Below are positions 1 to 12,187 of a stretch of 64,000 bases of DNA, in pieces. This DNA is from JTS-RE9 sp964649195 (GTDB taxonomy: Bacteria > Planctomycetota > Phycisphaerae > Phycisphaerales > Phycisphaeraceae). Location: the NCBI GenBank assembly GCA_964649195.1, contig CAZYPK010000008.1, positions 1 to 64,000 on the forward strand, written 5' to 3'. The position numbers and the translations under genes were made by a program. Position 1 is the first letter of the stretch; every line of letters starts with the position of its first letter. The notes beneath the pieces are model-generated. The model was given only the letters and a program-made list of their open reading frames with translations, had not been told where the DNA came from and did no database searches.

Positions 1-73
1 AGCCCGTCCGCGGGCTGAAGCAAACGAACGGCTCGGCGGGAGCCTCGCCCTCCCGCCATATCCTTTTACCCTG
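1..73. mobile_element. Right end of a MITE-like repeat, cut by the window edge
   Basis: This is the right-hand end of the repeat seen complete at 11258-11479, 20773-21010 and 30489-30694. The shared part is the GGCTCGGCGGGAGCCTCGCC block, then CATATCC and the terminal TTTTACCCTG ending at 73. The left end lies outside the window, so a target duplication cannot be tested here. Confidence 0.75.
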
Positions 74-144
74 TGCCATCCCTCCCTGTGAGCGGTTACT
101 TTGGCGAATTGCCTACAATATAAGAGAGGCCGCCGTATCCCCTG

Positions 145-3027
<2,883 letters not shown>

Positions 3028-3058
3028 GCATGAATGTGCCGCCTGCAAGGATGGTCGC

Positions 3059-3334
3059 ATGGTCAAGAACATTGAAATGGATGAAAATACACTGGCGGCG
3101 TTGCGCGTGCTGCAATCGCAGGCGCTGCGGCGAGGGGTGGCGCTGGGGCCTTACCTGCAATCGCTGGCACAGCAGGTCGAACGAACGCCCATTCCTGACG
3201 AAGAGGATCAAACCAAACCGAAGGAAACGGCTGAGCAGTGGATCGCACGATTGCGGGCGTGGGCGGCATCACACAAGGCTTTGGATCATGAAGTGGATGA
3301 CAGTCGCGAGAGCATTTATCCGGATCGCATTTGA
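3059..3334 (+). CDS. VapB-like antitoxin, copy 1
   Basis: A 91-residue predicted antitoxin of a type II TA module. The N-terminal part (MVKNIEMDENTLAALRVLQS) is helical and probably binds DNA. The C-terminus ends in DDSRESIYPDR, a tail common in antitoxins paired with PIN toxins. The start was chosen at ATG 3059 because the same MVKNIEMDENT start is conserved in the second copy at 3886. The TGA stop overlaps the toxin ATG in a TGATG arrangement, indicating translational coupling. Its DNA is about 95 percent identical to the copy at 3886 over the first 200 bases. Confidence 0.85.
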   Translation: MVKNIEMDENTLAALRVLQSQALRRGVALGPYLQSLAQQVERTPIPDEEDQTKPKETAEQWIARLRAWAASHKALDHEVDDSRESIYPDRI

Positions 3335-3786
3335 TGCAGGCACTGATCGACACCAATGTTCTCGCGCGAATGGCTCAACCCGCACACGCCATGTACTCGA
3401 CAGCCTTAATGGCAGTGGAGCAGTTGCAGCAACAGAGGACGAAGTTGATCGTCGCCGCCCAGTCGTTGTTTGAACTCTATGTCGTGGCAACCCGCCCGGT
3501 ACCGCAGAATGGATTTGGAATGACCTCGCTGGAAGCCCGCCATGAGGTGGATCATGTTGCCGCTTTGTTTCCGGTGCTCTCCGAAGCGTCCCAGACCTAC
3601 CAGGCGTGGCGGAATCTGATCGACCGATACACGATCATGGGCAAGACCGCTCATGACGCCCGGCTCGTCGCCCTGATGATGACGAATCAAGTGGAAGCAA
3701 TACTGACGTTCAATGTTTCCGACTTTGTTCGATACCATGAAATCGAAGTTCTCAATCCAACCGTTGTTTCGAAGTCTATCGGCTAG
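3334..3786 (+). CDS. PIN-domain (VapC-like) toxin, copy 1
   Basis: A 150-residue PIN-domain protein, expected to be a Mg-dependent RNase toxin. Visible acidic positions are the N-terminal ALIDTNVLAR Asp, the Glu in QSLFELYVVATRP, the Asp in KTAHDARLVALM and the C-terminal FNVSDF. The ATG at 3334 overlaps the antitoxin stop; an in-frame TTG lies one codon upstream. The paralogue at 4161 shares these motifs but only about 45 percent of residues by eye, in contrast to the near-identical antitoxins. Cognate pairing and toxicity are inferred from gene order only. Confidence 0.87.
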   Translation: MQALIDTNVLARMAQPAHAMYSTALMAVEQLQQQRTKLIVAAQSLFELYVVATRPVPQNGFGMTSLEARHEVDHVAALFPVLSEASQTYQAWRNLIDRYTIMGKTAHDARLVALMMTNQVEAILTFNVSDFVRYHEIEVLNPTVVSKSIG

Positions 3787-3885
3787 GCTTGGCCGGAAAA
3801 CGCGAGATCGGCTCGGACAACACCATCGTGACTTGAAACGGCTTTGATCGCTGAGCATCGAATGTTCCCCTGCAAGGATGATCGC

Positions 3886-4161
3886 ATGGTCAAGAACATT
3901 GAAATGGATGAAAACACACTGGCGGCGTTGCGCATCCTGCAATCGCAGGCGCTGCGGCGCGGGGTGGCGCTGGGGCCTTACCTGCAATCGCTGGCGGAAC
4001 AGGCCGAACGAACGCCCGTTCCTGACGAAGAGGATCAAACCGAACCGAAGGAAACGGCTGAGCAGTGGATCGCACGATTGCGGGCGTGGGCGCAACGATT
4101 TCCAAAGTCGAACGTGATTGCGGATGACAGCCGCGAAAGCATCTACCCGGATCGAATCTGA
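3886..4161 (+). CDS. VapB-like antitoxin, copy 2
   Basis: A 91-residue paralogue of the protein at 3059, with the same MVKNIEMDENTLAALR start and the same DDSRESIYPDRI end. Differences cluster at residues 17-18 (VL to IL), 40-43 and in the stretch before the tail (QRFPKSNVIA versus ASHKALDHEV). Similarity also extends upstream of the ATG (CCTGCAAGGATG), so the duplication includes the leader. The stop overlaps the toxin start by one base, which implies coupled translation. Confidence 0.85.
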   Translation: MVKNIEMDENTLAALRILQSQALRRGVALGPYLQSLAEQAERTPVPDEEDQTEPKETAEQWIARLRAWAQRFPKSNVIADDSRESIYPDRI

Positions 4162-4613
4162 TGCGAGCCCTTGTTGACACGAACGTGATCGCTCGCTCCG
4201 TGCAGCCCAAACACCCGGCCTATGCATCCGCGATGCTTGGAATGGAACGACTCCGCGACCTCGACATCGAATTGTGCATCGCAACGCAAAGCCTGTTCGA
4301 GTTGTACGTCGTGGCGACGCGGCCGGAATCAAGCAATGGTCTGGGCATCGCATCAAGGGAAGTTCTGCGTGAGATTCAGCGACTTGAAGGCATCTTCACG
4401 GTCATCCCCGAATCCCCTTTGACCTACCCGTGCTGGGTTAAACTCATGAACACGACCTCGGTCATCGGCAAATCAGCTCACGATGGTCGCCTCGTTGCAA
4501 CAATGTTGACGAACAACATTCCGATGATTCTCACCTTCAATGTCAATGACTTTACGCGATACGCCCTGATTACGGTCCGCACTCCCGAAGATGTTCTCAC
4601 AGGGCGCATCTGA
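4161..4613 (+). CDS. PIN-domain (VapC-like) toxin, copy 2
   Basis: A 150-residue PIN-domain protein (MRALVDTNVIARSVQP at the start). The expected acidic residues are in DTNV, in QSLFELYVVATRP (identical block in copy 1), in KSAHDGRLVATM and in FNVNDF near the C-terminus. It starts on the last base of the antitoxin stop codon. Compared with copy 1 it is clearly diverged at both DNA and protein level, so the two toxins may differ in target or in immunity. The DUF1501 gene begins 35 bases downstream. Confidence 0.87.
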   Translation: MRALVDTNVIARSVQPKHPAYASAMLGMERLRDLDIELCIATQSLFELYVVATRPESSNGLGIASREVLREIQRLEGIFTVIPESPLTYPCWVKLMNTTSVIGKSAHDGRLVATMLTNNIPMILTFNVNDFTRYALITVRTPEDVLTGRI

Positions 4614-4648
4614 CCGCCGCTGAAGCAATTTTGTCATAAGGTTTCGCC

Positions 4649-6109
<1,461 letters not shown>

Positions 6110-6123
6110 AACGGAATCACTTC

Positions 6124-6675
6124 ATGAAACGCATCCTTCCCGCCCTGCTCGTCATCGTGCTTACGCTTTCGGTCGCCTTCGCCGCCGATGAACCCAAGGC
6201 CCGCATCGCCATCGGCGACAGCGTTGCCGCCTTCCGCGTCAAGGACATCACCGGCCCCGGCGCCGGGCAGACGCTCTGCTACCGCTGCCAGTACGGCGTC
6301 AACCCCGTCGCCTGCATCTTCACACGCGAGGTCACCCCCGAAGTCGTCAAGCTGATCGCCTCACTCGATGAACTCGTCGGCGCAAGCAAGGAGAAGAACT
6401 TCAGGTGCTTCGTCGTGCTGCTGACCGCCGATGCGGAGGCCGGTGCGAAGAAGCTTGCCGAGGTCGCCAGGGAAAAGGGCATCAAGCACGTTCCGCTGAC
6501 GCTATTCGACAGCAAAGGCCCCGGCCCGTATCGCCTCTCCGAAGATGCGGCGGTCACGCTGCTTCAATGGAACAAGAACAAGCTCACGCTCAACCGCGGC
6601 TTCGCCGAGGCGAAGCTCTCCGATGAGAATCAGAAAGCGTTTGTCGCGGAGGCGGTCAAGATGATCGGCGGCTGA
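6124..6675 (+). CDS. Exported thioredoxin-like protein
   Basis: A 183-residue protein from ATG 6124 (a TTG at 6106 would add six residues and overlap the DUF1501 stop). A signal peptide is clear: MKRILPALLVIVLTLSVAFA. The mature part looks like a thioredoxin/AhpC-TSA fold (IAIGDSVAAFRVKDITGP, CFVVLLTADAEAGAKKLAEV, VPLTLFDSKGPGPYRL). Its cysteine pair is CYRCQYG near residue 52, not a classical CxxC in the usual position, so oxidoreductase activity is uncertain. It lies 14 bases after the DUF1501 gene and is probably cotranscribed. The stop codon is continuous with the first unit of the downstream repeat. Confidence 0.82.
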   Translation: MKRILPALLVIVLTLSVAFAADEPKARIAIGDSVAAFRVKDITGPGAGQTLCYRCQYGVNPVACIFTREVTPEVVKLIASLDELVGASKEKNFRCFVVLLTADAEAGAKKLAEVAREKGIKHVPLTLFDSKGPGPYRLSEDAAVTLLQWNKNKLTLNRGFAEAKLSDENQKAFVAEAVKMIGG

Positions 6676-6813
6676 CGCGCAGCGAGGACGCTGCGGTTTG
6701 GACGGACGCGCAGCGAGGACGCTGCGGTTTGGACGGACGCGCAGCGAGGAGGCTGCGGCTATGAAGCGGATGCTGCGATCATTTTCGCAGCCGCAGCGTC
6801 CTCGCTGCGCGTC
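6674..6813. repeat. Tandem and inverted copies of a CGCAGC...GCTGCG palindrome
   Basis: Three tandem units with a 31-base period start at 6674, 6705 and 6736, each carrying GACGCGCAGCGAGGACGCTG. An inverted copy lies at 6793-6813. The core CGCAGC-GAGGAC-GCTGCG can form a hairpin. The same family occurs at 9238-9315, 62431-62492 and around 63864. The first unit overlaps the TGA stop of the preceding gene. At 6839-6863 there is also a GCACGCGGGC TTCAA GCCCGCGTGC palindrome. Confidence 0.85.
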
Positions 6814-6894
6814 CGCAGTTTCACGCGCCCCAAGGCACGCGGGCTTCAAGCCCGCGTGCCGCCGCAACATTCTCGCCGCGCGTCGGTCCCTGTT

Positions 6895-9081
6895 TCACCG
6901 TCGCCGCCTGCCGAGCAGGCCCGCGCCCATGAGCAACAACATCGCACTGGCCGGCTCCGGCACGCTCCCATCCCCCGGTTCCCCCGGTTCCCCCGGTTCC
7001 CCCGGACCGTTGCCCGGATCGTCGGTGACGATGGCGGTGATCGAGCCGTTCGTGAGGAAACTCTCGACATCCCAGGTCAGATTCGGCAGCGAAGGCAGGT
7101 CGAGATCGAAGTCGCCGATGAGGGAGCCGAACTGGAGCAGTTGAAAGCTGTCGCCATCGGCGGGGATGTAGCCGTCGAAGATGATCCTGACGATGCCGGA
7201 AAGATCGAGGATGCCGGTGACGGAGAAGATGTCATACTCGCCGGGTCCGGCACCGGTGATTTCGAGTTCGAGGATGCCGGTCTGCGTGTAGTCGCCGTCG
7301 ATGGTGAGCGGGCCGGGGCTGTTTCCGGGGGCGAGGGTGCCGTGGTTAACCACGTTGCCGATGATGGTGCCGTTGCTGGCGAGCGTCGCGCCGCTTTGAA
7401 TGATCAGACCGTCGTGAGCAGTGAGAGTGTAACTCCCCAGGGCGAAGGTGACCTGCCCGGCGGCAATGGTGATTTCACGGGCCTGCTCATCACGGTCGAA
7501 GCCGACGGTGTAAGCGGCGGCGGCGGAGAAGTCGGCATCCCACTGAATGGCGGGCGTGCCGGTGGACCATTGCGTGCCGCGGCCCCAGGTGCCGTCAAGG
7601 GAGCCGGAGAAGTCATCGGTCCAGGTGCCGCCGAGGCCGACCTGGGTGACGAACTGGCGCTGGTAAGCATCGCCGACGGCGGGGGTGAAGATGCCGGCGC
7701 CGGCGACCCAGCCGTCGGAGGAGAGGCCGTGGGCCCTTTGCAACACCCACGAGCCGGAGTCGCCGACGGGCGTGATGCCCAGATCGTTAAGGTCGATCAC
7801 ACTGGCATCGGGCAGCCAGATGACGGCGCGTTCGCCTTGGTTGACGAAGGAGACGTACTTCTCGGAAACCCCCACGGCGGCGCCCGCGATGTTGACGGCG
7901 TAGGCTTCGGAGTTCGTGCGGTCGCTGCTGTCCAGGCCCAGGTGGGCCAGTTCGGTGGCGGCGGTGGTAAACCAATCCCAGCGCACGGCGCGTTGGCCTT
8001 TGTAGTTGGTGTCTTCGTACTTCTCCGAATATCCCACGGCGGTGCCCGCGTCGTTGACGGCGACGGCGGAGGCATGGGTGCGCCCCAGGAAGTTCAGTCC
8101 CAGATCATCCAACTCGGTGATGGCGGTACCGGCGCCGGTGGCCTCCCAGCGCACGGCGCGAAAACCCACCTCATTGAAGAGGTCCTCGTTGTATTTTTTC
8201 GACTGCCCCACGGCGGTGCCCGCGGCGTTGACGGCGAAGGCGGAGGCTTCCGTATAGCCGCTGTGGTTCAGGCCCAGGTTCTCCAGTTCGGTGGCGACAC
8301 CGGAGGCGTTCCAGCGCACCGCACGAGTGCCCACGTAGGCGGCATCGGTCTCATGCTTGTACGAATATCCCACGGTGGTGCCGGAGTCGTTGATGGCGTA
8401 GGCTCTGGCGAACGTGCTGTCGCTGTCGTTCAGACCCAGGTGCTCCAGTTCGATGGCGGCGCCGGAGGCATCCCATCGCACGGCGCGAAAGCCCACGTAG
8501 GCGCCCGAGTCGTACTTCTCCGACCATCCCGCGGCAGCGCCCGCGCTGTTGACGGCGTAGGCTTCGGCGGACGTGCTATTGCTGCCGCTGAGGCCCAGGT
8601 GATCCAGTTCGATGGCGGTGCCGGAAGCGTTCCAGCGCACCGCACGAGTACCCACGTACGTGGTGCCGGGGTCATACTTCTGCGACGACCCCACGACGGC
8701 GCCCGCGTCGTTGATCGCGTAGGCGATGCCTAACGTGCCGTTGATGCTGCTCAGGCCCAGGTTCCCCAGTTCGGCGGCGCCGCCGGATCCGTCCCAGCGC
8801 ACGGCGTGGGTGCTTACGTAGTTGCCGGAGTCTTGCTTCTCCGACCACCCCACGGCAACACCACTGTTGTTCACCGCCGACCCCGGCACGCTCGGCACAT
8901 AGTTGTTCGCGTACCCGGTCTCCGTCACCGAGTCATACCTCAGCCCGCCCGCGACCAGCAGCGGGACCGACACCGCCTGCGCCACGGGAACACCGCCCGC
9001 CAGCGCCAACGCCATCAGCGCCACCCGGCGCAGGCGGCGGTTCATCTTTCGATTCGACTTTTGTTTCAACGGGCTTCTCAT
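6895..9081 (-). CDS. PEP-CTERM protein with HAF-type extracellular repeats
   Basis: A 728-residue exported protein. The start ATG at 9081 follows GAGGAG with good spacing, and the signal peptide includes VALMALALAGGVPVAQA. Residues about 75-430 contain at least seven imperfect repeats of about 50 residues built on AVRWDxSGxAxELxxLGL...AYAINDAGxxVGxSxKY, the pattern of the HAF extracellular repeat family. A beta-rich segment follows (TLAPGNSPGPLTIDGDY), typical of autotransporter-like passenger regions. Then come a Gly-Pro-Glu linker (PGEPGEPGEPG) and the sorting signal VPEPASAMLLLMGAGLLGRRR. The PEP-CTERM tail implies processing by an exosortase and display at or beyond the envelope. No exosortase gene is in the window. 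Confidence 0.9.
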   Translation of the reverse strand: MRSPLKQKSNRKMNRRLRRVALMALALAGGVPVAQAVSVPLLVAGGLRYDSVTETGYANNYVPSVPGSAVNNSGVAVGWSEKQDSGNYVSTHAVRWDGSGGAAELGNLGLSSINGTLGIAYAINDAGAVVGSSQKYDPGTTYVGTRAVRWNASGTAIELDHLGLSGSNSTSAEAYAVNSAGAAAGWSEKYDSGAYVGFRAVRWDASGAAIELEHLGLNDSDSTFARAYAINDSGTTVGYSYKHETDAAYVGTRAVRWNASGVATELENLGLNHSGYTEASAFAVNAAGTAVGQSKKYNEDLFNEVGFRAVRWEATGAGTAITELDDLGLNFLGRTHASAVAVNDAGTAVGYSEKYEDTNYKGQRAVRWDWFTTAATELAHLGLDSSDRTNSEAYAVNIAGAAVGVSEKYVSFVNQGERAVIWLPDASVIDLNDLGITPVGDSGSWVLQRAHGLSSDGWVAGAGIFTPAVGDAYQRQFVTQVGLGGTWTDDFSGSLDGTWGRGTQWSTGTPAIQWDADFSAAAAYTVGFDRDEQAREITIAAGQVTFALGSYTLTAHDGLIIQSGATLASNGTIIGNVVNHGTLAPGNSPGPLTIDGDYTQTGILELEITGAGPGEYDIFSVTGILDLSGIVRIIFDGYIPADGDSFQLLQFGSLIGDFDLDLPSLPNLTWDVESFLTNGSITAIVTDDPGNGPGEPGEPGEPGDGSVPEPASAMLLLMGAGLLGRRRR

Positions 9082-9237
9082 CCGTCAACTCCTCTACTTT
9101 TTTGAAAGTGTGTCCCCCAAAGTGCGTCCCCCAGCGGAACCATTATAACACAAGAAGATGGAACCGATCAACCCCCCGATTGACAGGCACGGAATCTTGA
9201 AGGTCCCGTGCCTGGGAACTTACGACCACGCCTTCCT

Positions 9238-9315
9238 GACGCGCAGCGAGGACGCTGCGGCTGTGAAATCGAGCGCCGCATCCGCTTCATAGCCGCAGCG
9301 TCCTCGCTGCGCGTC
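9238..9315. repeat. Inverted pair of the GCAGCGAGGACGCTGC palindrome family
   Basis: The left arm GACGCGCAGCGAGGACGCTG and a right arm with its reverse complement enclose a short spacer, so the whole 78-base stretch can fold on itself. The surrounding 9082-9489 gap also holds a CAGGCACGG/CCGTGCCTG hairpin near 9183-9214 and a CGTTCGCCAAGGCGAACG palindrome at 9369-9386. No gene is visible in this gap. Confidence 0.8.
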
Positions 9316-9489
9316 CGCCGGCGGGACAGGGCGGGAACCAAACGTCATTTTTTTGGCAGGGTCATCTTCGTTCGCCAAGGCGAACGGCTAAATGTGCCGG
9401 CCCCGCATCGGGGATTCACCTTTCCCGCCTTTCTTGACGCTTTGCTACACTGGCCCGCTCGCCATCGCGCGAGCTTTTTGGAGTCCACC

Positions 9490-11235
9490 ATGACCAGCAC
9501 ACTCACCCCGCCCCCCGGAAGCACCCCCGGAACCCCCGCCACCGCCGCCGAGATCAACCGCTTCAGCAAGATCATCACCCAGCCCCAGGCCCGCGGCATC
9601 AGCCAGGCGATGCTTTACGCCACCGGCATGACCGAAGCTGACATGAGCAAGGCCCAGGTCGGCATCGCCTCGATGGGATGGGACGGCAACCCGTGCAACA
9701 TGCACCTGAACTATCTCGCCGCCGAGGTGAAGAAAGGCGTCGACGGCCCGCGCATGATCGGCATGCGCTTCTCCACCATCGGCGTCAGCGACGGCATCTC
9801 GATGGGGACCGACGGCATGAGCTATTCGCTCCAGTCGCGCGACATCATCGCCGACTCGATCGAGACCGTCATGTCCGCCCAGTGGTACGACGGCCTGGTC
9901 ACCATCCCCGGCTGCGACAAGAACATGCCCGGCTGCCTCATCGCCATGGGCCGGCTCAATCGGCCGTCGCTGATGGTCTATGGCGGCACGATCAAGCCCG
10001 GCTGCACCAACTTCAACGGCAAGAAGCAGCCGCGCGACATCGTCTCCGCTGCCCAGAGCTATGGTGAATATCTCGAAGGCTCCATCACCGAGGAGCAGCG
10101 CAAGGAAATCGTCCGCAAGTCCTGCCCCGGCGCCGGCGCGTGCGGCGGCATGTACACCGCCAACACCATGGCCAGCGCGATCGAGGCGCTGGGCATGACG
10201 CTGCCTTATTCCTCATCGATTCCCGCCGAGGACCCGGCGAAGTTCGAGGAATGCCTGCGGGCGGGCCAGGCGGTGCTCAACCTGCTGGAGTTGAACCTGA
10301 CGCCGCGCAACATCATGACGCGGGAGGCGTTTGAGAATGCGATGGTGATGGTGATTGCGACAGGTGGCTCGACCAACGCGGTGATGCATCTGATCGCGAT
10401 GGCCAAGGCGGTGGATGTGCCGCTGACCATTGATGATTTCCAGGCGGTCTCCGATCGCGTGCCGTTTCTGGCGGACCTGAAGCCCAGCGGCAAGTACGTG
10501 ATGGAAGACCTGCACAACGTCGGCGGCACGCCCGCGCTGCTGCGATACCTTCTTGCCCATGGCTTCATCAACGGCGACTGCATGACCGTCACCGGCAAGA
10601 CGATGGCGCAGAACCTCGCCGATCTGCCCGGCCTGACCGAAGGACAGGAAGTCATCCGCCCGGTGGAGAATCCCATCAAGGACACCGGCCACATTCAAAT
10701 CCTCTACGGCAACCTCGCCCCGAAGGGCGCGGTCGCCAAAATCACCGGAAAAGAAGGCCTGAAATTCACCGGCGTCGCCAAGTGCTACGACCAGGAAGAG
10801 GACATGCTGCGCGGCATGGAGAATCACGAAATCAAAAAAGGCATGGTCGTGGTCATTCGTTACGAAGGTCCCAAAGGCGGACCGGGCATGCCGGAGATGC
10901 TCACGCCCACCAGCGTCATCATGGGCGCGGGGTTGGGCAAGGATGTGGCGCTCATTACAGATGGAAGATTTTCCGGCGGCAGCCACGGCTTCATCATCGG
11001 CCACATCACGCCCGAAGCCCAGGACGGCGGCCCGCTGGCGGTGGTGCAGGATGGCGACATCATCACGATCGATGCGGAAAAGCGCACGCTGACGATCGAC
11101 AACATCACGGACCAGGAAATCGGACTGCGACTGGCATCGTTTGAAGCGCCGCCGTATCGCGCGACGAAGGGGACGCTTTACAAATACATCAAGAACGTGA
11201 AGACGGCGAGCGAAGGGTGCGTGACGGATGAGTGA
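9490..11235 (+). CDS. ilvD: Dihydroxy-acid dehydratase
   Basis: A 581-residue cytosolic enzyme. It dehydrates 2,3-dihydroxy-isovalerate and -methylvalerate to the 2-oxo acids in valine, leucine and isoleucine synthesis. Family motifs are CDKNMPGCLIAMGRLNRPSL near residue 140 and SCPGAGACGGMYTANTMA near 210; their cysteines ligate the Fe-S cluster. The C-terminal swivelling domain has GPKGGPGMPEML and DGRFSGGSHG. The start is ATG 9490 (MTSTLTPPPGSTPGTP); longer upstream readings run through palindromic repeats and are unlikely. No other ilv gene is nearby. Confidence 0.97.
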   Translation: MTSTLTPPPGSTPGTPATAAEINRFSKIITQPQARGISQAMLYATGMTEADMSKAQVGIASMGWDGNPCNMHLNYLAAEVKKGVDGPRMIGMRFSTIGVSDGISMGTDGMSYSLQSRDIIADSIETVMSAQWYDGLVTIPGCDKNMPGCLIAMGRLNRPSLMVYGGTIKPGCTNFNGKKQPRDIVSAAQSYGEYLEGSITEEQRKEIVRKSCPGAGACGGMYTANTMASAIEALGMTLPYSSSIPAEDPAKFEECLRAGQAVLNLLELNLTPRNIMTREAFENAMVMVIATGGSTNAVMHLIAMAKAVDVPLTIDDFQAVSDRVPFLADLKPSGKYVMEDLHNVGGTPALLRYLLAHGFINGDCMTVTGKTMAQNLADLPGLTEGQEVIRPVENPIKDTGHIQILYGNLAPKGAVAKITGKEGLKFTGVAKCYDQEEDMLRGMENHEIKKGMVVVIRYEGPKGGPGMPEMLTPTSVIMGAGLGKDVALITDGRFSGGSHGFIIGHITPEAQDGGPLAVVQDGDIITIDAEKRTLTIDNITDQEIGLRLASFEAPPYRATKGTLYKYIKNVKTASEGCVTDE

Positions 11236-11257
11236 GGCCACGGCTGATGATGGACGG

Positions 11258-11479
11258 CAGGGCCAGCGCATATGGGAGGGCGAAGCTCCCGCTGAGCCGT
11301 TCTTCACGAGGCCTCAAAGGCCGAGTGAAGAAACTCGCGCCTTGCACTGCCGATATCCGGTGGTCCTCCGCGCGAGTTCTGTTTCCTCAGCCTGCGGACA
11401 GGCTTCGTCAACAGACGGCTCGGCGGGAGCCTCGCCCTCCCGGAGCCTCGCCCTCCCGAAGTCATATACGTTTGCCCTG
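11258..11479 (+). mobile_element. MITE-like element with 10-bp target duplication (copy 1)
   Basis: A 222-base non-autonomous element. It begins CAGGGCCAGCGCATATGGGA and ends with CATATACGTTTGCCCTG. The left terminal region GGAGGGCGAAGCTCCCGC is inverted at the right as GCGGGAGCCTCGCCCTCC, present there in two tandem units. The flanks are identical: TGATGGACGG at 11248-11257 and again at 11480-11489, a perfect 10-base target-site duplication. It has no coding capacity. It fills the 313-base gap between ilvD and the toxin gene at 11549. Confidence 0.85.
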
Positions 11480-11548
11480 TGATGGACGGCGGTTCCACGG
11501 TGTGAGGAACCTGATTCAGGCGGAAAATCAATGTGCAACCATCAATGG

Positions 11549-11896
11549 TCAAAGTCCGAGCGTGTGACGCAGTGCCGCGTCCACGGCAGACATGTCATCG
11601 AGATGACCGATCCGGCGATAAATGAGATTGTTGCAGATGGTGGTGATATTGTCGGTCATGACCACCGAGTCGAGCAAGAGTCCCATTTGCCTGCCTTGAG
11701 CGCTGCGGGCTTCAATCGCCACGCGACTGGGATGCCCCGCCCTCGTCAGATTGCTCGTGATCATCACCACCACGATCTGGTCAATGCCTGTGCCGATGCC
11801 GTCGGCCATAACCACCAACGCCGGACGCGGCTTGGCCGACACGAGGCTGGATTCCGGAAACATGACCAGCACAGCATCGCCCCGCTTACATTTCAT
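11549..11896 (-). CDS. MazF/PemK-like toxin
   Basis: A 115-residue protein with the MazF/PemK fold signature: KRGDAVLVMFP at the N-terminus, then KPRPALVVM, VVVMITSNLTRAGHPSRVAIE and a LLLDSVVMTDNITTI strand. These toxins are ribosome-independent mRNA endonucleases. The start ATG at 11896 lies inside the last codons of the antitoxin gene (11-base overlap), giving coupled translation. A longer in-frame reading upstream exists only because it is antisense to the aminotransferase gene. Confidence 0.85.
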   Translation of the reverse strand: MKCKRGDAVLVMFPESSLVSAKPRPALVVMADGIGTGIDQIVVVMITSNLTRAGHPSRVAIEARSAQGRQMGLLLDSVVMTDNITTICNNLIYRRIGHLDDMSAVDAALRHTLGL

Positions 11897-12116
11897 CATA
11901 CACATCCATTTCCGGGCGCATCCAATCCTCCTCGAAGCAGGCAAGCCGGACCCGCGCCTGGGCCGCCTCCTCCGGCATGATGCCATGCTCCGCCAGCGAA
12001 ATCGCCTTTCGATCGGGCAGGAACGTGACAATGACCCGCGTTTCCGTCGAAACCGGTGAAGGCTCGAGCAGTTCCACTCGCCCGTCACGAAACACACCTT
12101 GGACTGACTGGACCAT
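11886..12116 (-). CDS. Antitoxin partner of the MazF-like toxin
   Basis: A 76-residue protein beginning MVQSVQGVFRDGRVELLEP and containing RVIVTFLPDRKAI. This beta-rich VFRDGRVELLEP start is typical of small antitoxins paired with MazF or PIN toxins. The C-terminal part (AQARVRLACFEEDWMRPEMD) is probably the toxin-binding tail. It precedes and overlaps the toxin gene. Autoregulation would be expected but no operator could be identified by eye. Confidence 0.75.
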   Translation of the reverse strand: MVQSVQGVFRDGRVELLEPSPVSTETRVIVTFLPDRKAISLAEHGIMPEEAAQARVRLACFEEDWMRPEMDVYDEM

Positions 12117-12187
12117 GAATAGGACTCCCGCTCAGTAATCTCGTCGATTATAGTCTCACTTTGCCACCGTAATCCCCTGCCGATTAT

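Noticed and set aside
6674..6766. Three 31-base direct repeats resembling a small CRISPR
   Set aside because: The units are contiguous with no unique spacers and are part of a dispersed palindrome family; no cas genes are present.
6856..8733. Very long open frame on the plus strand opposite the PEP-CTERM gene
   Set aside because: It is the complement of the repeat-rich gene, has low-complexity composition, no domain and no plausible start. The minus-strand protein has a signal peptide, known repeats and a sorting tail.
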